The notes under the pieces were generated by a model. The model was not told the DNA's origin. It saw only the letters and a list, made by a program, of their open reading frames with translations, and ran no database searches. 64,000 bases of DNA from Symsagittifera roscoffensis (Eukaryota > Xenacoelomorpha > Acoela > Convolutidae): assembly GCF_963678635.1 (NCBI RefSeq), contig NC_087062.1, positions 69,288,223 to 69,352,222 on the forward strand. The letters are read 5' to 3'. The first letter of the stretch is position 1. Each line of letters begins with the position of its first letter. Position numbers and translations under genes: made by a program. Shown in pieces: positions 9,873 through 21,733 of the stretch.

Positions 9873-10246
9873 CAGGCGCGGATCTAGGAATTTCTCGAGG
9901 AGGAGGCGGATTTTCAAAACGCGGAGCTGATATCTTTGAAAATTTTGTCGACCTTTTTTTTAAGTCGACAAAATTGATTTTCTGAGCTCTCCCAAACCGC
10001 TATAAAGACACTAATATAACAAAATTTTCTGCGCCGCAGGCAAGTTTTTGAAAAAGGTCCAAAAAAGGCTTTTTCAGTCACCTTTTGGAAAATTTCGACA
10101 AAAAAATCGCGTTTCTTCGTTGCGCGCTCCCACCTCAAAATTAGTATAGATTGGCGCCAAAGGCGCCTTGAGAAAAATTTTAAGGCCGGTCAGCCAAAAA
10201 TGGATATCTCAAAAAAGTTCAAAGGGGGGACCTAAATCCGCTACTG
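9873..10246 (+). mobile_element. hAT-like MITE, copy 1
   Basis: The element starts 'CAGGCGCGGATCTAGG' and ends with the imperfect inverse of it ('CCTAAATCCGCTACTG'). It is flanked by similar 8-mers (TCTGTCAG and TCCATCAG, 6 of 8 identical), which fits an aged 8-bp target duplication. It contains an internal hairpin around 'GTCGACCTTTTTTT-AAGTCGAC'. A second copy lies inverted at 26270-26638. Confidence 0.75.
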
Positions 10247-10299
10247 TCCATCAGAATTATTTTGTAAAAGACCAGTAAAAAAGCACCAGTTGTTTGGAA

Positions 10300-13200
10300 C
10301 TAGTTAAACGTCTTGTCTTTTGACTGATTTCCTTTTTTGTAGGTGAAGTATAAATCCTGTTGTAATTTCAACTTTAGCTTGGGGAGTTCAATGGTGCTTG
10401 TTTTTGACTTTCCGCTTTCATCAAATCCGGTTGGTGCTTCATCAAACCCGGGTGGCCAATTTCTTGAAAGTCTATTTGGATTATTGACTTGATACTCACC
10501 CAGTAGACCAGGTGGAATACCAACAGTCCTATGCCGATGATGAGCACAGACCACTTGTCCAGCTCGTGTGCGATGGGTTCCGCCTTCCAAATACTCAGAA
10601 TAGAGATCTCGACGGTGATGCCGACTAGGATGAGCATGCTGATGAGTATGTACAGGTCCAGCATGGTATTGTATGAGATCATAGGCAGCTTGCCTGCAGT
10701 CGATAGTTTGAAGGTCACCGATGTCAAAAGGATGGTTAGGATTACTGTCAGGCGGTATTTGACCTAAAAGTTATAGTGAAGTTCGATGAGAGAAATATGA
10801 TAACACGGAACGTAATTATGTCGATAAGTTTTGGCTCTTAAATTTATAACACTGCTTTTTCCGTAAGCGGAGCTGATCTTTTTAACGAAAGTTTTGAATC
10901 ACTGATTTCATCCGGATGTTTGATATATTTGACTTGATTCGATTCCTTTTACTGGTTAAGGGCTGATAAGTATATGTGAAGGTTCAGGGAAAATTGTTTG
11001 ATGAGAGATTGCTAATTTCTCATATTCACTGACATCTTTGGGCTCGATAGCGAATGTAGAGAGACTGATGAAGACCAGGCATGTCATGATGAGGTAATTG
11101 TTCCAGATGAAAAACATGGGGTTTCTGGCTACTCTGCAGGTGGCGCTGATGATGGGCACGGAGAAGTTGGTCTGTTTGGTGGGGTCTGGGATCACTCCGG
11201 GCAGGATCTGCACGTGATCAAACAGGGAGAAGTTGTTCTCGTCCATAAACATCTCTTTTTTGATACTGGAGGGAAGTACTACGTCCTCCATCAGTTCTAT
11301 CTCTTCTGAAAAATTCACAATTAATCGCTAATTTTTTTAACAAGGGTTACATCTTGTGATTATGGCTTGTATTTATATGAATAAAAACGATAAATAACAG
11401 TAATGCCAAAACAAATCCGCAAACTGAAAGAGATCCTGCAGTTTTTTTTAACTCACCTGAGGACAGTTCTGACATGACTGTAACACTGAGGTCTTGCACA
11501 TCCCGGGGGAACTCGAACAGCTCCATTTTTTCGAAGAACACCCCTCGCACCCTCCTAGTGTGGTGTATATACGGCTCACCCATACTGTCAATCTACAGAA
11601 ACGTCCGAGTACAAACTGCTATAGTTTTGAGCATGTCAGATGAAACATAGCCATCAGACGGTTGGAAAAAAGTCATGAACGCAAAGAAACAGAAGAAAAT
11701 ACTGACCTAATAAATATAAATGGTCTTAAATCTCTTTGAAGTTCTAGCACAATTTCTGATTGACACTTTCTTGAATAGCCAATCGAAGATTGGAAAAGAG
11801 TAATAAATGCAAATAAACATAAAAAACACAGACTTTCTTGAAAAAATATCAACTTTCGAATTTCAAAGAAAAAAATTGATGCCCTTTAAGCTCTTAAAAT
11901 TTCTAGAGCGATTTATGAGTAGCGCTTTTTGATAACATGAACCCTACTAGAGAAAACTGGATCAATAGGTAAAGTTTTTATTTCACTGGAAATCTAAGAA
12001 TTAAATTCCACTTTAGAAAATAGTTCGTTGCGCTATTTTAACATTTGTATTTGAAGAGTGCTATTTCCGTCACTTTCAGCAATGATTTTCAATTGAAACT
12101 AAAAAGTGCATTATACCTAAGTGCATTCATAAATGCATCAATTTATATATGAATTCACATCTGTAGGTTTTAGAGATTTTTCCTGAAAAAACAAAAACAA
12201 AAAAAAATCAGCAAGAACTATATATCAGTACGTTCATTACTCTTAACAAAATAAGCTCAATTTAGAAAAAACTAATCAATAGGTAAAACTTTTGTTCCGC
12301 TGGGAAATTTGCAAATGAAATCGTAATTTTGAATCTAGACGTTTTTCAAGACCTTACACTTTCGGTGTTCGATAGTGAAGGTTACTTGCTTTTTAATGAA
12401 GGAAATGTAACTTCAAAATTCAAGTTCAAATGAACTGTACTTCAAAAGTCAAACCGCTTAAAATCAAATTTTAATGTGAACAAATTTTAAGACTTTTTCC
12501 TAAAAAAAAAAATTTCACCAACACCTATATAACAGTATTCACTACACTCATGACTCTTAATTACTCGAGCATGATATCAAACGAATTTATACTTAGTTCG
12601 ACATACTTCCGACCTATCCATCAAAAATGCCTGTGTATCAAACCCCTTAGATCTTTAAGGGTTTGTAAGCACTGAACTAATGCTCCGTGTTCAACATCCG
12701 AACAAAATACAGCTGGCAAGATGTAATAGGCGACAGTTTTGGTGCAGGTTTTAATTCATGGGAGAATTCAGGGTTTTTACTTGGGGGATGATGATTGATG
12801 TTTGAAGGTCAAAAAAATTCGGGAAACTTTTCCGAAAATTGCGTTTTGGACGTTTTTTACATAATGATTAATGTAGTGCATTTTTACAAACCTTCTTTCT
12901 CTAACCTAACTCGTGGGTAAAAATGTTTATTGAAAACAAAAAATGTTCACTTATTTGGTGGCACTTTTGATTTAATCACGATCTAGCTTTGGAATCCTCA
13001 GCTGCTGATCGAATCCGAGACGTAACCGAATTTTAACAAGTTTGAGGCTGATTTCTATTTTTTGTTATTGCACTTTATAGAGCTGCTTTTTGTCGTTATC
13101 TCGCTAGTGTTTGCAATGCGAAGCTTCGCCTCTGTATTGCATTTTTTTGGTCACTAATTTTGAACGAAACAGGTTCCTCCTGTAACTTTAAATTAGCGCA

Positions 13201-16200
13201 TACTTATAACCCCCTGAAAACAACACATTCAATGTATTTGTAATTGCTGGTATCATACTCTCGTGAATAATTTAAATGAATCATTTCGTTGAGGGGTCTT
13301 CAAATTCAAATAAGCAGTTATCGCTAGTTAACATAGCTAGTTAACATAGCGAACAGACAGTTGAAAAAGAGCCAATGAGCGCCTGTGAACAGAAAAAAAA
13401 TAGTGTCTTGTTTTTTTTTGAAAAAAAGCTTACTTTTGTTTCCTAGAAACAAATAGATGGCCTTAAGTACTGCATTTCTAAGGCAATTTTTAATTGATAC
13501 TTTTTTGATAGAATGCAATTAGAGAAAACGGAATCGAAAGGTTTCAAAAAATTTTGCTGGGGAAATCTGATTATATAAGTCTATTTTTTAAATTGAAAGT
13601 CGATCACGTTTTTTGTGAACGAAAAAGCAAAATCACTACAATTAGCCGAGGTAAAGAGAATTACGTCATACCATTTGTTGAAACAATGAAGTTCTCAATA
13701 AAATTGTTTTATCATTAATTTGATCACATCCGCACCCTGAGGTTATCTGTCAAGTTGCTCGAGATTTCTGATATGCAATTGTTTGACCGCAATGAAATCT
13801 TTTTTTTTAATTTTATTTTTTAAATATATTTAGTGAGCAATGCTTTGCCTCAGCTGACTATCCACTGATTCTCTGAATCGTGACCGGTGGCATATTGAAA
13901 AATTATCAAACATTCACCGGACTGCGGCCACGCAAGACGATTATTCTTGTATCACTGTTCACTGGTAAGTGCTGTATTGGCTCAGTTAGGTGCCTACTGA
14001 CCATTTAGCCCTCAATCAGCCCTATTGGTTTTATGGGGCTCTAGGGGATTGCACAGTTAGTAGAGACAGTAAATGCTAAGTCAGCAAGCTCAAGTTTTGT
14101 ATTTAAACCGGCTATTAGGTGCTACGACTTTTGAGTTTTCAAACTCTTATGGTACGAACTAGGGTTGCAGTAAAGAAACACTTTGTGTTACTTTTAAAGC
14201 CATTGGGCGCAGTGTTCTGAATAATGCAGCTCCAGTCTGGTGGCACTCGCTTAGCAACACCAGAAGAAATGACCACCAGATTCAGCAAAATAGAGCTCTA
14301 AGATTTGCAACTGGCTGCAATAAAATGAGCCCTATTGAGCACCTTCATTGCGCAACCGAAATCTCGCCAGTAAAAGCTCTCAATGACATGCTGTGCAATC
14401 AATTCTTAGGCGGAGCACCAACCATACAGAGCTGCCTATCGCACTATTCGTCTAAACTAAAAATCCAAAAAGTTGAAACAGTCCGGCTGTAAAAAACTAC
14501 AATGAAATAAAACACCTCGACAAAGATAAATCTCTCTCACCTTCAGATTACAAGCTTGCCGGACGGAAGTTGATAACGGTATAAACAATAACCCTGCAAA
14601 ACTAACGGAATCAACGAATATCCATGTGGCATATCTAACGAATATCCATGTCGCCTTACTCGTCGTACTAGGTGCCTTCTTGTTCAGCTGCGCTGCGGAT
14701 AAAGCACTAATCTCAACAGCTACTTATGAAGAATCAATAAAGACATCAATAACATCAGTCCTAACTGTTTTTATAGTCCTCATGACGTATTTCGCCTTTT
14801 TAACTGTCTGGTTAAACCATAAACACTTACATTAGACTACCTGTAGGATCAACTTGTCGAAGTCGCCAACTGGCTTCAAATATATAATCTGGACAGGAGG
14901 GATTTTGCTGGTTTCCCCCAAAAACTTTACTCAGCAGGATTTTTTCTCGGTTCTCTGCTCTGATTAAAAATTGGCCGTCTCTGATTAAAAAATGGGCATG
15001 GGAGTTTCGCTCGGTTCTCCGTATCAAAAACTGCTCCCATAGAACGGGAGTTAACTCAGGACTGGAATAGGGGGGCTTTTCCGCTCTTAGCGTCTTAGCG
15101 AAACCTGTGATCGTCACAGTCACTGTTTGACAGACAAGACAACACAACAAATCAATCTCCACATTTACGATTATGGAGTACTGAAAACAAACGACGAAAG
15201 CGAGTTGAAGCAGCAGATGAAACGATGTTTGTGAGCAGCTACTAACAACAGCACTAGCGAGTTTTCAAAGTTTCAACATCGCAAATCGTTTTTAGCAATA
15301 ATTTCATCTGTGCTCGTGTTAGACCATTTCAATTTGAAAAGAAAAACTCTTCGTAGTTCATAAACAATTTAAGGCTCTGAAGATCGCTTACTGTGAATAG
15401 TTTGACTCTAACAAGTAATTGCAGGCTTAGTTGTTTTTTCTTTTTTCCTCGTTATTAAGCAAGCGAAGCTTGTGTTATAGTATGAACTCTCTTTTTTTCC
15501 AACCTAATTCGCGAATATTGTTGCGACGCAAATACTATTGCGACAAGATGTGTTCATTTTGATCAATAACCAGCTATCCAGCTATTAAGTACAGCTAATG
15601 CTAAGGATATTAATACAGAGTATTATGCTACAAACAGCACTTTAGCTTCAAGTTATCATGGATATGTAGCGTAGAGGTAGGGAAGGAGACTCTCAACAAA
15701 ATAAGAGGGTTCGAACATTGACCGGGTCGGATGTTTTTAATGAACTTCTTCGTTTACTAGTTAAAATGCGTCCGCTCTATAAATTGAGGCGTATGCCTCT
15801 GTGCAACTTATACTTAGGCTACAGTTCCATGCACTTTCACAACAGGGCAGCGCCCAGTAACCCAAGTGGGCTCGTCAGCTGTCCACTCTTCGTTTTAATT
15901 TTTTTGGTAATATGTTTCTTGTGATTTTTTGAAGCATGTTATGTAATTCGTTACGATGAGAGAAAAAAATCTTGTTCTTATCGAGAAGATGGGCGCTTTA
16001 TGCTTTTCTCAGTAGCAGTCAAATCATAACGACTATTGCCTGCTACACCTTCGAATCCAAGAAAAGGGTGAAAAACCAATGATGATGATGATGATGATGA
16101 TGGCTTGTTTTGGAAAATTACTAGGTAAGGTCAGCTTCAAATGATATCGTAAAATGTTACCAAAACGTTTTTGTGTTGTTATATAATTTATTTCCTGAGA

Positions 16201-18816
16201 GGGCTGTCCGCCACTGCTTCAAATTATTCAAATTTTGTGCATCAATGGATGTTTATAGGCACCTCAATGCACCCAAAATTTGTATAATTCAGCAGTACTT
16301 CGTTTTTGGCGATGCTTTCTATTTTTTCTTGAGCTGTTTAAAAGAAGCGCGTTCTTAGATACCTTAATGCTCTCGGCTACTTCATTGATGCCAGCTTGAA
16401 CTGCTTCTAGGTTAACGATGATAAGCTTGGGATCCCACAGAGGCCCAGAGTAGTTCTCGAAGTCTGCCTTCTTCGTGTAGTTCTGAAGGAACGGCTCATA
16501 CCACCTCGCCTCGATTATCACCTGAAATTTTGATTATTTATTTTAGTTTTGTCATAAATTGTTGTTCCAAAGGTCGAAAATGAGGAGCAACTAACTTTGT
16601 ATTTGGGTGTGTTTTAGTTTTTTCTACGCAAAATTAGGTACCACAGATAATCATCGGACTGGGTCAAAATTTTTCCCAGTGTAGAGAAAAGCTCGTTTGA
16701 ATTTTTGAGATTTAGTCTAATTCCTTGCGAGAAACGCGATGGCGTAACACGCGTTTTATGGAAGTTAACATTTTTTTGACTTTTAGGATAAAACTTGATT
16801 TTACTATAAAGAAAACTAGTTTTGGATGTTTCATCTAGAGTTGATTTGGCAAAAATGATTTTCTTGAAAAATTCAAAATTTTTGTGCAATAATTTAGCAA
16901 CTGATTTTAAGTTTTTTTTAGAAGACAAATGTCGATCATGCCCATTTCACCAATTTTCTACGCGATCGTATCATTCTCGAATCACACCACCCACAAAAAA
17001 GAACACTAATTTGAAGAAAAGTATGTAAACAAATTTTGAATTTTTTCTTATCTGATCGGAACATTCTTGTGCTACTTGCACAGCAACAGGCTATCCTTGT
17101 TTTATCTGAAGTTGTTTGTAATTTTGATTTTGGTGTTATTAAACATGCGTTCCTGTATTTAGGGCGAATTTTATCATACTTTTTGATGGCTTTTCAAGTC
17201 ATCATTATTTTTCTTTTTTTAATTTTTTTTCTTAATCACTGTAAATACTCACTTCGGCCTTGAATGTCTGGTTTTTGGTGTCGACTTCACCAAATTTGAT
17301 GAAGTGGAAGGAAAAATAGACCATTCGCCTTGCAGTCGTCTGCTGGCAGATCACACGATACGTGTCCAGTGCTTTTGCCAGTCGTGAGCGCACTAGAATA
17401 AAACCGTTATTATTGTTATTTATGAGTATCAAAATGTGGAATTAATTCTTTTCTATTGTAATAAGTAAAAGAAATTTATCGTAGCTTTTTTTCGACACGC
17501 CAGTTGATCGAAATATCATTTAGTTCCAAATTGTGATTGAAAGGTCTTTAATATGATACCATATATCATTCATTACGAGCTTCCCAAAAATATTGAAATT
17601 GCATCGACCCGATCCCTTTGTCTCAACACTAGGACGTTTTGTCGGATCAAAAACGTCTTTTTTATGGTTTTGTGATGCAGCCGTTTTGAAGGTAGCTTAG
17701 CGACATCGGAATTACCAGTTTATCACGGTATCTGGGGGCCACCAACTATGCTTAAACGTCTTGACTAGCCTATTTGGTAGTTATCCGGAGTTAAACTCGA
17801 ATTTCGCCTATCTTCTGATGCTAAACGATGCAATCCCTGTGTACTGTTTACACTTGTGATTTGATCGTGGCTTCCATCATGCAGTAAATGTGCGTTTTCA
17901 TCGCCCGAATCAGAATCAGCATGTATTCCGGCGACCATTTTGATTTTTTTGGCTTTTTTCTTGAATTTAGGCGAAGTTTCGTTAGTTTGCTGTTCAGAAG
18001 AATTTTAACTAAGGCCGATTCGAGATTGTAAAAGAAAAGAAAGTTTGCGCAAAGTCTATATTTGTATAGTTTTAAGCTAGATAGAGATTCAGTTTTTTTG
18101 AGTTTATTTGTCAACGTTCTTATGAAGTATTTACAAATTGAGCAACAAAGGCGGGCTAGCAAGTTAAACTTAGCTCAGACATAAATCAACAGACTTAAAT
18201 CAGAGTACAAGAATTTTCGCTGGTATTGGGAGTTGAAATAGATTTTTCAAATAAAGTTCTAAAGAAACTCTTGATTTGACCGAGCAATTATTGTCAGATG
18301 GCAACAGCAAATAAAACTTACTTTCTTCGAACAGTTAAATTGATGACCAGAACTAATGATAATGAAATATTTGAAATGGAGGTTTTTCGTGAAAAAGAAG
18401 ATTTTTCTACCAAGCCAAGGAATATCTAACGACCGGATTGCCAAAAATTATGCCAATGCGAGTTTACTCAAAAATTTAACAAAAGAAAGAGGCGTGAAAA
18501 TAACTAGGTTGAAGACAGTTAACCGCGAGCGGAATAATTTTAGTTGTAATTCTTTGTTTTTTCTTTGTTTTCTCCCTCATTATACGAATAAAGGGAATAT
18601 GAACTTGCCTAGCTTGTATGGGCTCTGATAGCCAATTAGCGACTGGGCGGAATGTCTAGGTGTTTCAACGAGGGTAAGTCCTTGTATAAGGCTAGCTGAC
18701 GTAGCTTGATCTTGTGTTCCATCGTGTAAATGTTGTCCATTTTCTTCAGGGTCCGATTCAAAATGAGCGTCCATTCCCGCGACCATTGGAAGAACAATAA
18801 CTGTCAAAATAATTCC
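10300..18816 (-). CDS. Pentameric ligand-gated ion channel lacking Cys-loop cysteines
   Basis: This encodes a plasma-membrane neurotransmitter-receptor-type channel subunit. Exons read on the minus strand: about 18816-18605 (signal-like 'LTVIVLPMVAG', then an acidic stretch), 17392-17253, 16521-16363, 11592-11457, 11305-11034, 10763-10500 and 10356-10300. The 17.3 kb exon holds 'VDTKNQTFKAE'. The 16.4 kb exon gives 'ARWYEP' and 'LWDP'. The 11.5 kb exon gives 'RGVFFEKMELFEFPRDVQDL', the Cys-loop position without either cysteine. The 11.0 kb exon ends with M1 ('RNPMFFIWNNYLIM'). The 10.5 kb exon contains M2 ('RLTVILTILLTSVTF'), M3 and M4 with almost no cytoplasmic loop. Phases agree from 17392 to the TAG stop; the donor after M1 is GTCAGT and the last acceptor has a weak pyrimidine tract. 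The first exon ends in a phase that does not match the next, so a small exon between 17.4 and 18.6 kb is probably missing. Ligand and ion selectivity are unknown. Confidence 0.85.
11620..13580. repeat. Diverged duplicated segments inside a channel intron
   Basis: The 4.8-kb intron between 11593 and 16362 contains related blocks near 11640-11740, 11780-12000, 12240-12340 and 13330-13580. Shared pieces include 'GTTGGAAAA-AGTCATGAACGC' and 'AGAGAAAAC-GGATC-ATAGGTAAA-TTTT-GCTGGGAAATCT'. Divergence is high and boundaries are unclear. Confidence 0.45.
13008..13140 (+). mobile_element. SINE family A, 3' part
   Basis: The copy begins within box B ('CGAATCCGAGACGTAACCG') and continues through the family body to the tail 'GCGAAGCTTCGCCTCTGT'. 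The box A half is missing. Confidence 0.7.
13150..14150. other. Intronic sequence, nothing further recognised
   Basis: Intronic to the channel gene. Apart from the diverged block near 13330-13580, I see no gene or clear element. The minus frame 13518-13324 lies in that repeat and has no recognisable protein features. Confidence 0.4.
14163..14492 (+). pseudogene. Non-LTR retrotransposon reverse transcriptase, C-terminal fragment
   Basis: One open stretch of about 110 codons ends in TAA. It contains 'ETLCVTFKAIGRSVLNNAAP', then 'VWWHSLSNT', 'QIQQNRALRFATGC' and 'IEHLH', the thumb/C-terminal pattern of Jockey/CR1-type reverse transcriptases ('SVLxYaaPvW', 'LqxxQNraLRxatG'). The catalytic domain upstream is absent, so this is a 5'-truncated insertion, as is usual for LINEs. 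It sits within the large intron of the channel gene, on the opposite strand. Confidence 0.8.
14626..14835 (+). CDS. Small putative two-helix membrane ORF
   Basis: A 69-codon ORF with two strongly hydrophobic stretches: 'VALLVVLGAFLFSCAA' near residues 9-24 and 'SVLTVFIVLMTYFAFLTVWL' near 43-62. The first could be a signal peptide. A 15-base direct repeat (ACGAATATCCATGTC-like) surrounds the start. It follows the LINE fragment by about 130 bases and could be unrelated intronic sequence. I recognise no family; the evidence is hydropathy alone. Confidence 0.25.
   Translation: MAYLTNIHVALLVVLGAFLFSCAADKALISTATYEESIKTSITSVLTVFIVLMTYFAFLTVWLNHKHLH
14840..15450. other. No gene recognised
   Basis: Contains short near-repeats of 'CTGATTAAAAATTGGCCGTC', 'CTGATTAAAAAATGGGCATG' and 'GTATCAAAAACTGCTCCCAT' at 14960-15040. 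The minus frame covering it is explained by this local repetition. Confidence 0.35.
15457..16101 (+). mobile_element. tRNA-derived SINE (family B) with (GAT)n tail
   Basis: Box A 'TAGCGTAGAGG' (near 15667) and a box B-like 'GGTTCGAACATTG' are spaced as in a tRNA. Upstream sequence (CAAGCGAAGCTTGTG, then ATTGTTGCGAC) and downstream sequence (GGATGTTTTTAATGAACTT, ATGCGTCCGCTCTATAAA) are shared with a second copy at 30384-30715. Sequence continues to a GATG microsatellite at 16078-16101, a tail type common on LINE-mobilised elements. Confidence 0.7.
16556..17105 (+). repeat. Dispersed repeat R1, copy A
   Basis: The repeat starts near 'TGTTCCAAAGGTCGAAAATG', continues 'GTGTTTTAGTTTTTT' and 'TTAGGTACCACAGATAATCAT', and ends with 'GTGCTACTTGCACAGCAAC' and 'AGGCTATCC'. 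Four relatives lie at 19495, 24260, 30140 (truncated) and 52556, all on the plus strand. I find no convincing TIR, poly(A) tail or coding capacity; the class is unknown. It lies between two channel exons. Confidence 0.65.
17770..17952 (-). pseudogene. Duplicate of the channel's first-exon segment
   Basis: In one minus frame the peptide includes 'VAGIHADSDSGDENAHLLHD' and ends '...DNYQIG'. It aligns residue for residue with the segment at 18605-18790 ('VAGMDAHFESDPEENGQHLH', ending 'SPYKLG'). Upstream, the hydrophobic signal-like sequence of the 18.8 kb copy is replaced by lysine-rich sequence. Both copies have GT at the same place after 'GGC-WA', but here the frame meets TAG. It is either an alternative first exon or a decaying exon duplicate; decay seems likelier. 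Confidence 0.6.
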
Positions 18817-18829
18817 CTAATGGGTTTTA

Positions 18830-19490
18830 AGTCGTTCTTTTTGTACTAACAGTAATAAAAAGAGAGGTTTATTTTTTTCACGTTTTCTGTTTTGAGAAAG
18901 CCTGATCAAATTCTGCAACTGTGCTCATTTTACTGATAAGCATTCCGAGTGTAAATGGATGCCACATTTAAGTCCACCAACTTTTGCTAATTTATTTTAG
19001 ACGCCATTCACTAATGTCGAGTAGGAATGTTTCATTTTTAACGACCTCTTCTCAGGAAGCGACGTTGACACTCATAGTGTAATTTTATGGCTCGAATAGC
19101 AAATGAGCCGCTCATTTACACAACAAAGCCAACTAAATAGACGAAAATGCGAAGAGGTAAAATTATACAGGTGGATAGAGTCTCTGATTAGAACGTTTAT
19201 ATATAATGTAAGATTGTATAATGTGAGATCAAACCGGAAGTTAAAACGAGTTCTATCTTTTTAAATGGCCGTGGGGTTACTTTTCGTCGAAAGCGATGAA
19301 ATTTTTGATCAAAATATTTTTTTGTTCAGCAAAAACGACCATTCTTTGGTTTCAAAATTAAGGTAGTACATGAAAAGTAACGGGAAATAATGTTTCTTAT
19401 CTGAAAGAAATCATAAAGCCCTTCCTTAGAACTTATGGGTTAACGTTTTTAATTGTCTATTGAACTATATGGATTTAAAAAATAAATTAT
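18830..19490. other. No feature seen
   Basis: Presumed 5' flank or first intron of the channel gene. I see no supportable exon, core promoter motif or repeat. Confidence 0.35.
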
Positions 19491-19494
19491 AGTT

Positions 19495-20015
19495 TTTTCT
19501 TCCAACCACTTAAAGTGAGAGGAACTTTGTCTTCGGCTATGTTGTAGTTTTTTTTAATTGAGCTTAATCAGGTACCTGAGCTAATCATTGGAAAAGCTCA
19601 GTGATCTATGGTTTTCAAGCCCTTTGAGTGTCGAGAAAAACCGGTTTGGAATTTTGGATTTTAGATTAATAGGACAATAAGCTTTTGCTTAAGCAGTGGA
19701 AAATTCTTTTTTAGTTTTTTAGCGCATTTTAGGGAATATTTTCCTTTTCAGATTAAAAAAGTTTTCTTTTGTTCTTCCTAATTTTGGTTTTTCTATTAAT
19801 TTTTTTGCAAAAAAACTTGTCCAATATGCCTAATTCACTAATACTATCGAATATGCTTATGTTTTTATTCAGATACCGCTTCGTTCTAAGCTTTCCTTCA
19901 GATCCTCTCATCATATCAAGAACAAGAAACGACACATTTTTTTTAAAAGTTTTTTTTATTATTGCGGTCAGAACTTACTGTGCTACTTCCACAGCAACCT
20001 ACTATTCTTTTTTAA
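19495..20015 (+). repeat. Dispersed repeat R1, copy B
   Basis: It carries the R1 landmarks: 'TTCCAACCACTTAAAGTGAG', 'GGAACTTTGTCTTCGG', 'CAGGTACCTGAGCTAATCAT', 'CAGATCCTCTCATCA' and the end 'CTGTGCTACTTCCACAGCAAC'. About 520 bp, same orientation as copy A. Confidence 0.65.
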
Positions 20016-20479
20016 TGCTAAGAATGATTCCTTGAGGTCGAGCAGCTAGATCATCACGCTAACAGCTAACTTAAGAAATAAGGCCAAGACAAGATGTTCT
20101 AGCTGAGCAAATTTTGAACCCCTATCTGGTGGCACTTTTTAATCGGTAGGCTGCGGTAGCGGTATCGTATCATGTGCTTTGACATTTGATTAGTAATAAG
20201 TTAACACAGCAGATGCATTTTTAATCTAAAAAATGAGCCGAAAAAAGTTTTTTGTCTCAAACAGCAGTACATTATAAAAAGCTCGATTTCAGAAATTTTC
20301 CTACTCAATGTATCTCGCAATTTTTTTGAAATGCATAATTCATACATAATTTGGCTTTATGTTTTCTAATTTATTTCATGCAAAATTGTGTCATTTTGTA
20401 TTTGGTGCTGCTTTTGGTGCATCGAATTAGCAATTTATTCGCATATGTAGCTGCCTTAATAGTGGCTAGTTTTTGGGGA

Positions 20480-20635
20480 TTATAAGCATCCGTGGCTGAG
20501 TGGTCAGAGCATCAGACTCACGTTTTTTGCTGATTCGAGGCTTATTTCTCCTTTTTCTTGTTTCACTTGATAGAGCTGCTTTTTGGTCGTGTTCTCGAAA
20601 GTGTTTGCGAAGCTCAACTTCGCCTCTGTGTTACT
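20480..20635 (+). mobile_element. SINE family A copy with internal deletion
   Basis: Box A 'TGGCTGAGTGG' is present and followed by 'CAGAGCATCAGACTCACG', but the box B region is deleted. The body runs through 'GATTCGAGGCTTATTT' and 'ATAGAGCTGCTTTTTGGTCG' to 'CTTCGCCTCTGTGTT'. Confidence 0.75.
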
Positions 20636-20639
20636 CTTG

Positions 20640-21425
20640 CGATCAGTGATGGGAACAATAAGTGTGGTCAGTTGCCCTGTAAGTAGTACTGAAAGCTCCG
20701 AACACGCATTGTGAGAAATTTTTTTCCTTGTTTTATTTCTGTCGTGCAATTTAATTTTTGCGTTTTAAACCTGGATTAGTAACATTATAAGTGGTGTTGA
20801 CTGATTACAGTTATGGTCGCAAAGTATAAGAAATAGAAAACCCATTTTTTATCTACCAAAATTTCAAGCAAGGATAAATTTAATCTTTTTGTGCCGTTTT
20901 TGTCCGTGGTGTGGTGCGAGGATCTGAACAAAAGTCATAATTTAGCAATTTTTTTTGAACATTTTACAAAAAACTTATTTTATCATTGTTCATTTCATGA
21001 TACCTTTTAAAAACCTTGTCAAAAATTACGACAGAGGTCGAAAATGCCTAAATTATTACTTTTGTTCACATCCTCCCAGCACACCACGGACAAAGTTGGC
21101 ACAAAAAGATATAGGTTATATTTGATCGAATTTTGTAGTAATTTTTGACTAGGTTTTTAAAAGGTACTATGAATACTAGGAATGAACAATAATAGAAATG
21201 TAAGTTTTTTGTAAACGTTTCAAATAAAAAATTGCTGAGTTTTCTGAGTATAAAATTTTTCTTTTCTATATTGAAATGCTTGTAGTACATCTCACTGCAT
21301 ACTAGTTTTTTCAGTTTGCATGTTTAACGAATGAATTTGCACGTTTACGAAAATCGTATATTGCACTGTTTAAATTTTTGTTTCAGCTTTCCCGTGTATG
21401 CTGCCAGGCCGAAAAGTTTTTAAAA
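20640..21425. other. No gene recognised
   Basis: T-rich sequence in which 20900-21060 and 21090-21260 look like a diverged inverted pair ('CGTGGTGTGG...AATTTAGCAATTTTTT' against 'AAAATTGCTGAG...CACCACGGAC'). No coding sequence is seen. Confidence 0.4.
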
Positions 21426-21429
21426 GCCT

Positions 21430-21725
21430 AATTTTTTGAATTTCAAATTTCCAGCGATATAGTGGGGTGCTGTCAGGGTATTTTAAGGGGCTGGAGTCTT
21501 GCCTCTGTTTTCGGGTGTTGCAATCATGTTTTCGAATAAGACCAAAATTTTTGGTTTAAAAATTTTTTTTTAAAATCAAAAAGCTAGCATAGATTCAATT
21601 ATTTTCTGAAGTTTTCAAACCTATGTCGTTGTGATTGAAAGTTACTCTTTACAGAGGTTGCAGATGAGGCCTTTAAATTTGACTGCTCAGATCCTTTCAA
21701 CGTTTTCAGATACAATCATCAGTTT
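21430..21725. repeat. Dispersed dimeric repeat, copy 2
   Basis: It is arranged like 60-400: a 'TTTCAAATTTCCAGCGAT' half containing 'GTGCTGTCAGGGTA' and a second half with 'GAAGTTTTCAAACCTATGTC', ending 'ACGTTTTCAGATAC'. The CATC-rich tract starts directly after it. Confidence 0.45.
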
Positions 21726-21733
21726 TTGGTTTT

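Noticed and set aside
17848-18162. 104-codon minus-strand ORF as a gene
   Set aside because: The related frame next to it, not this one, matches the duplicated first-exon segment of the channel.
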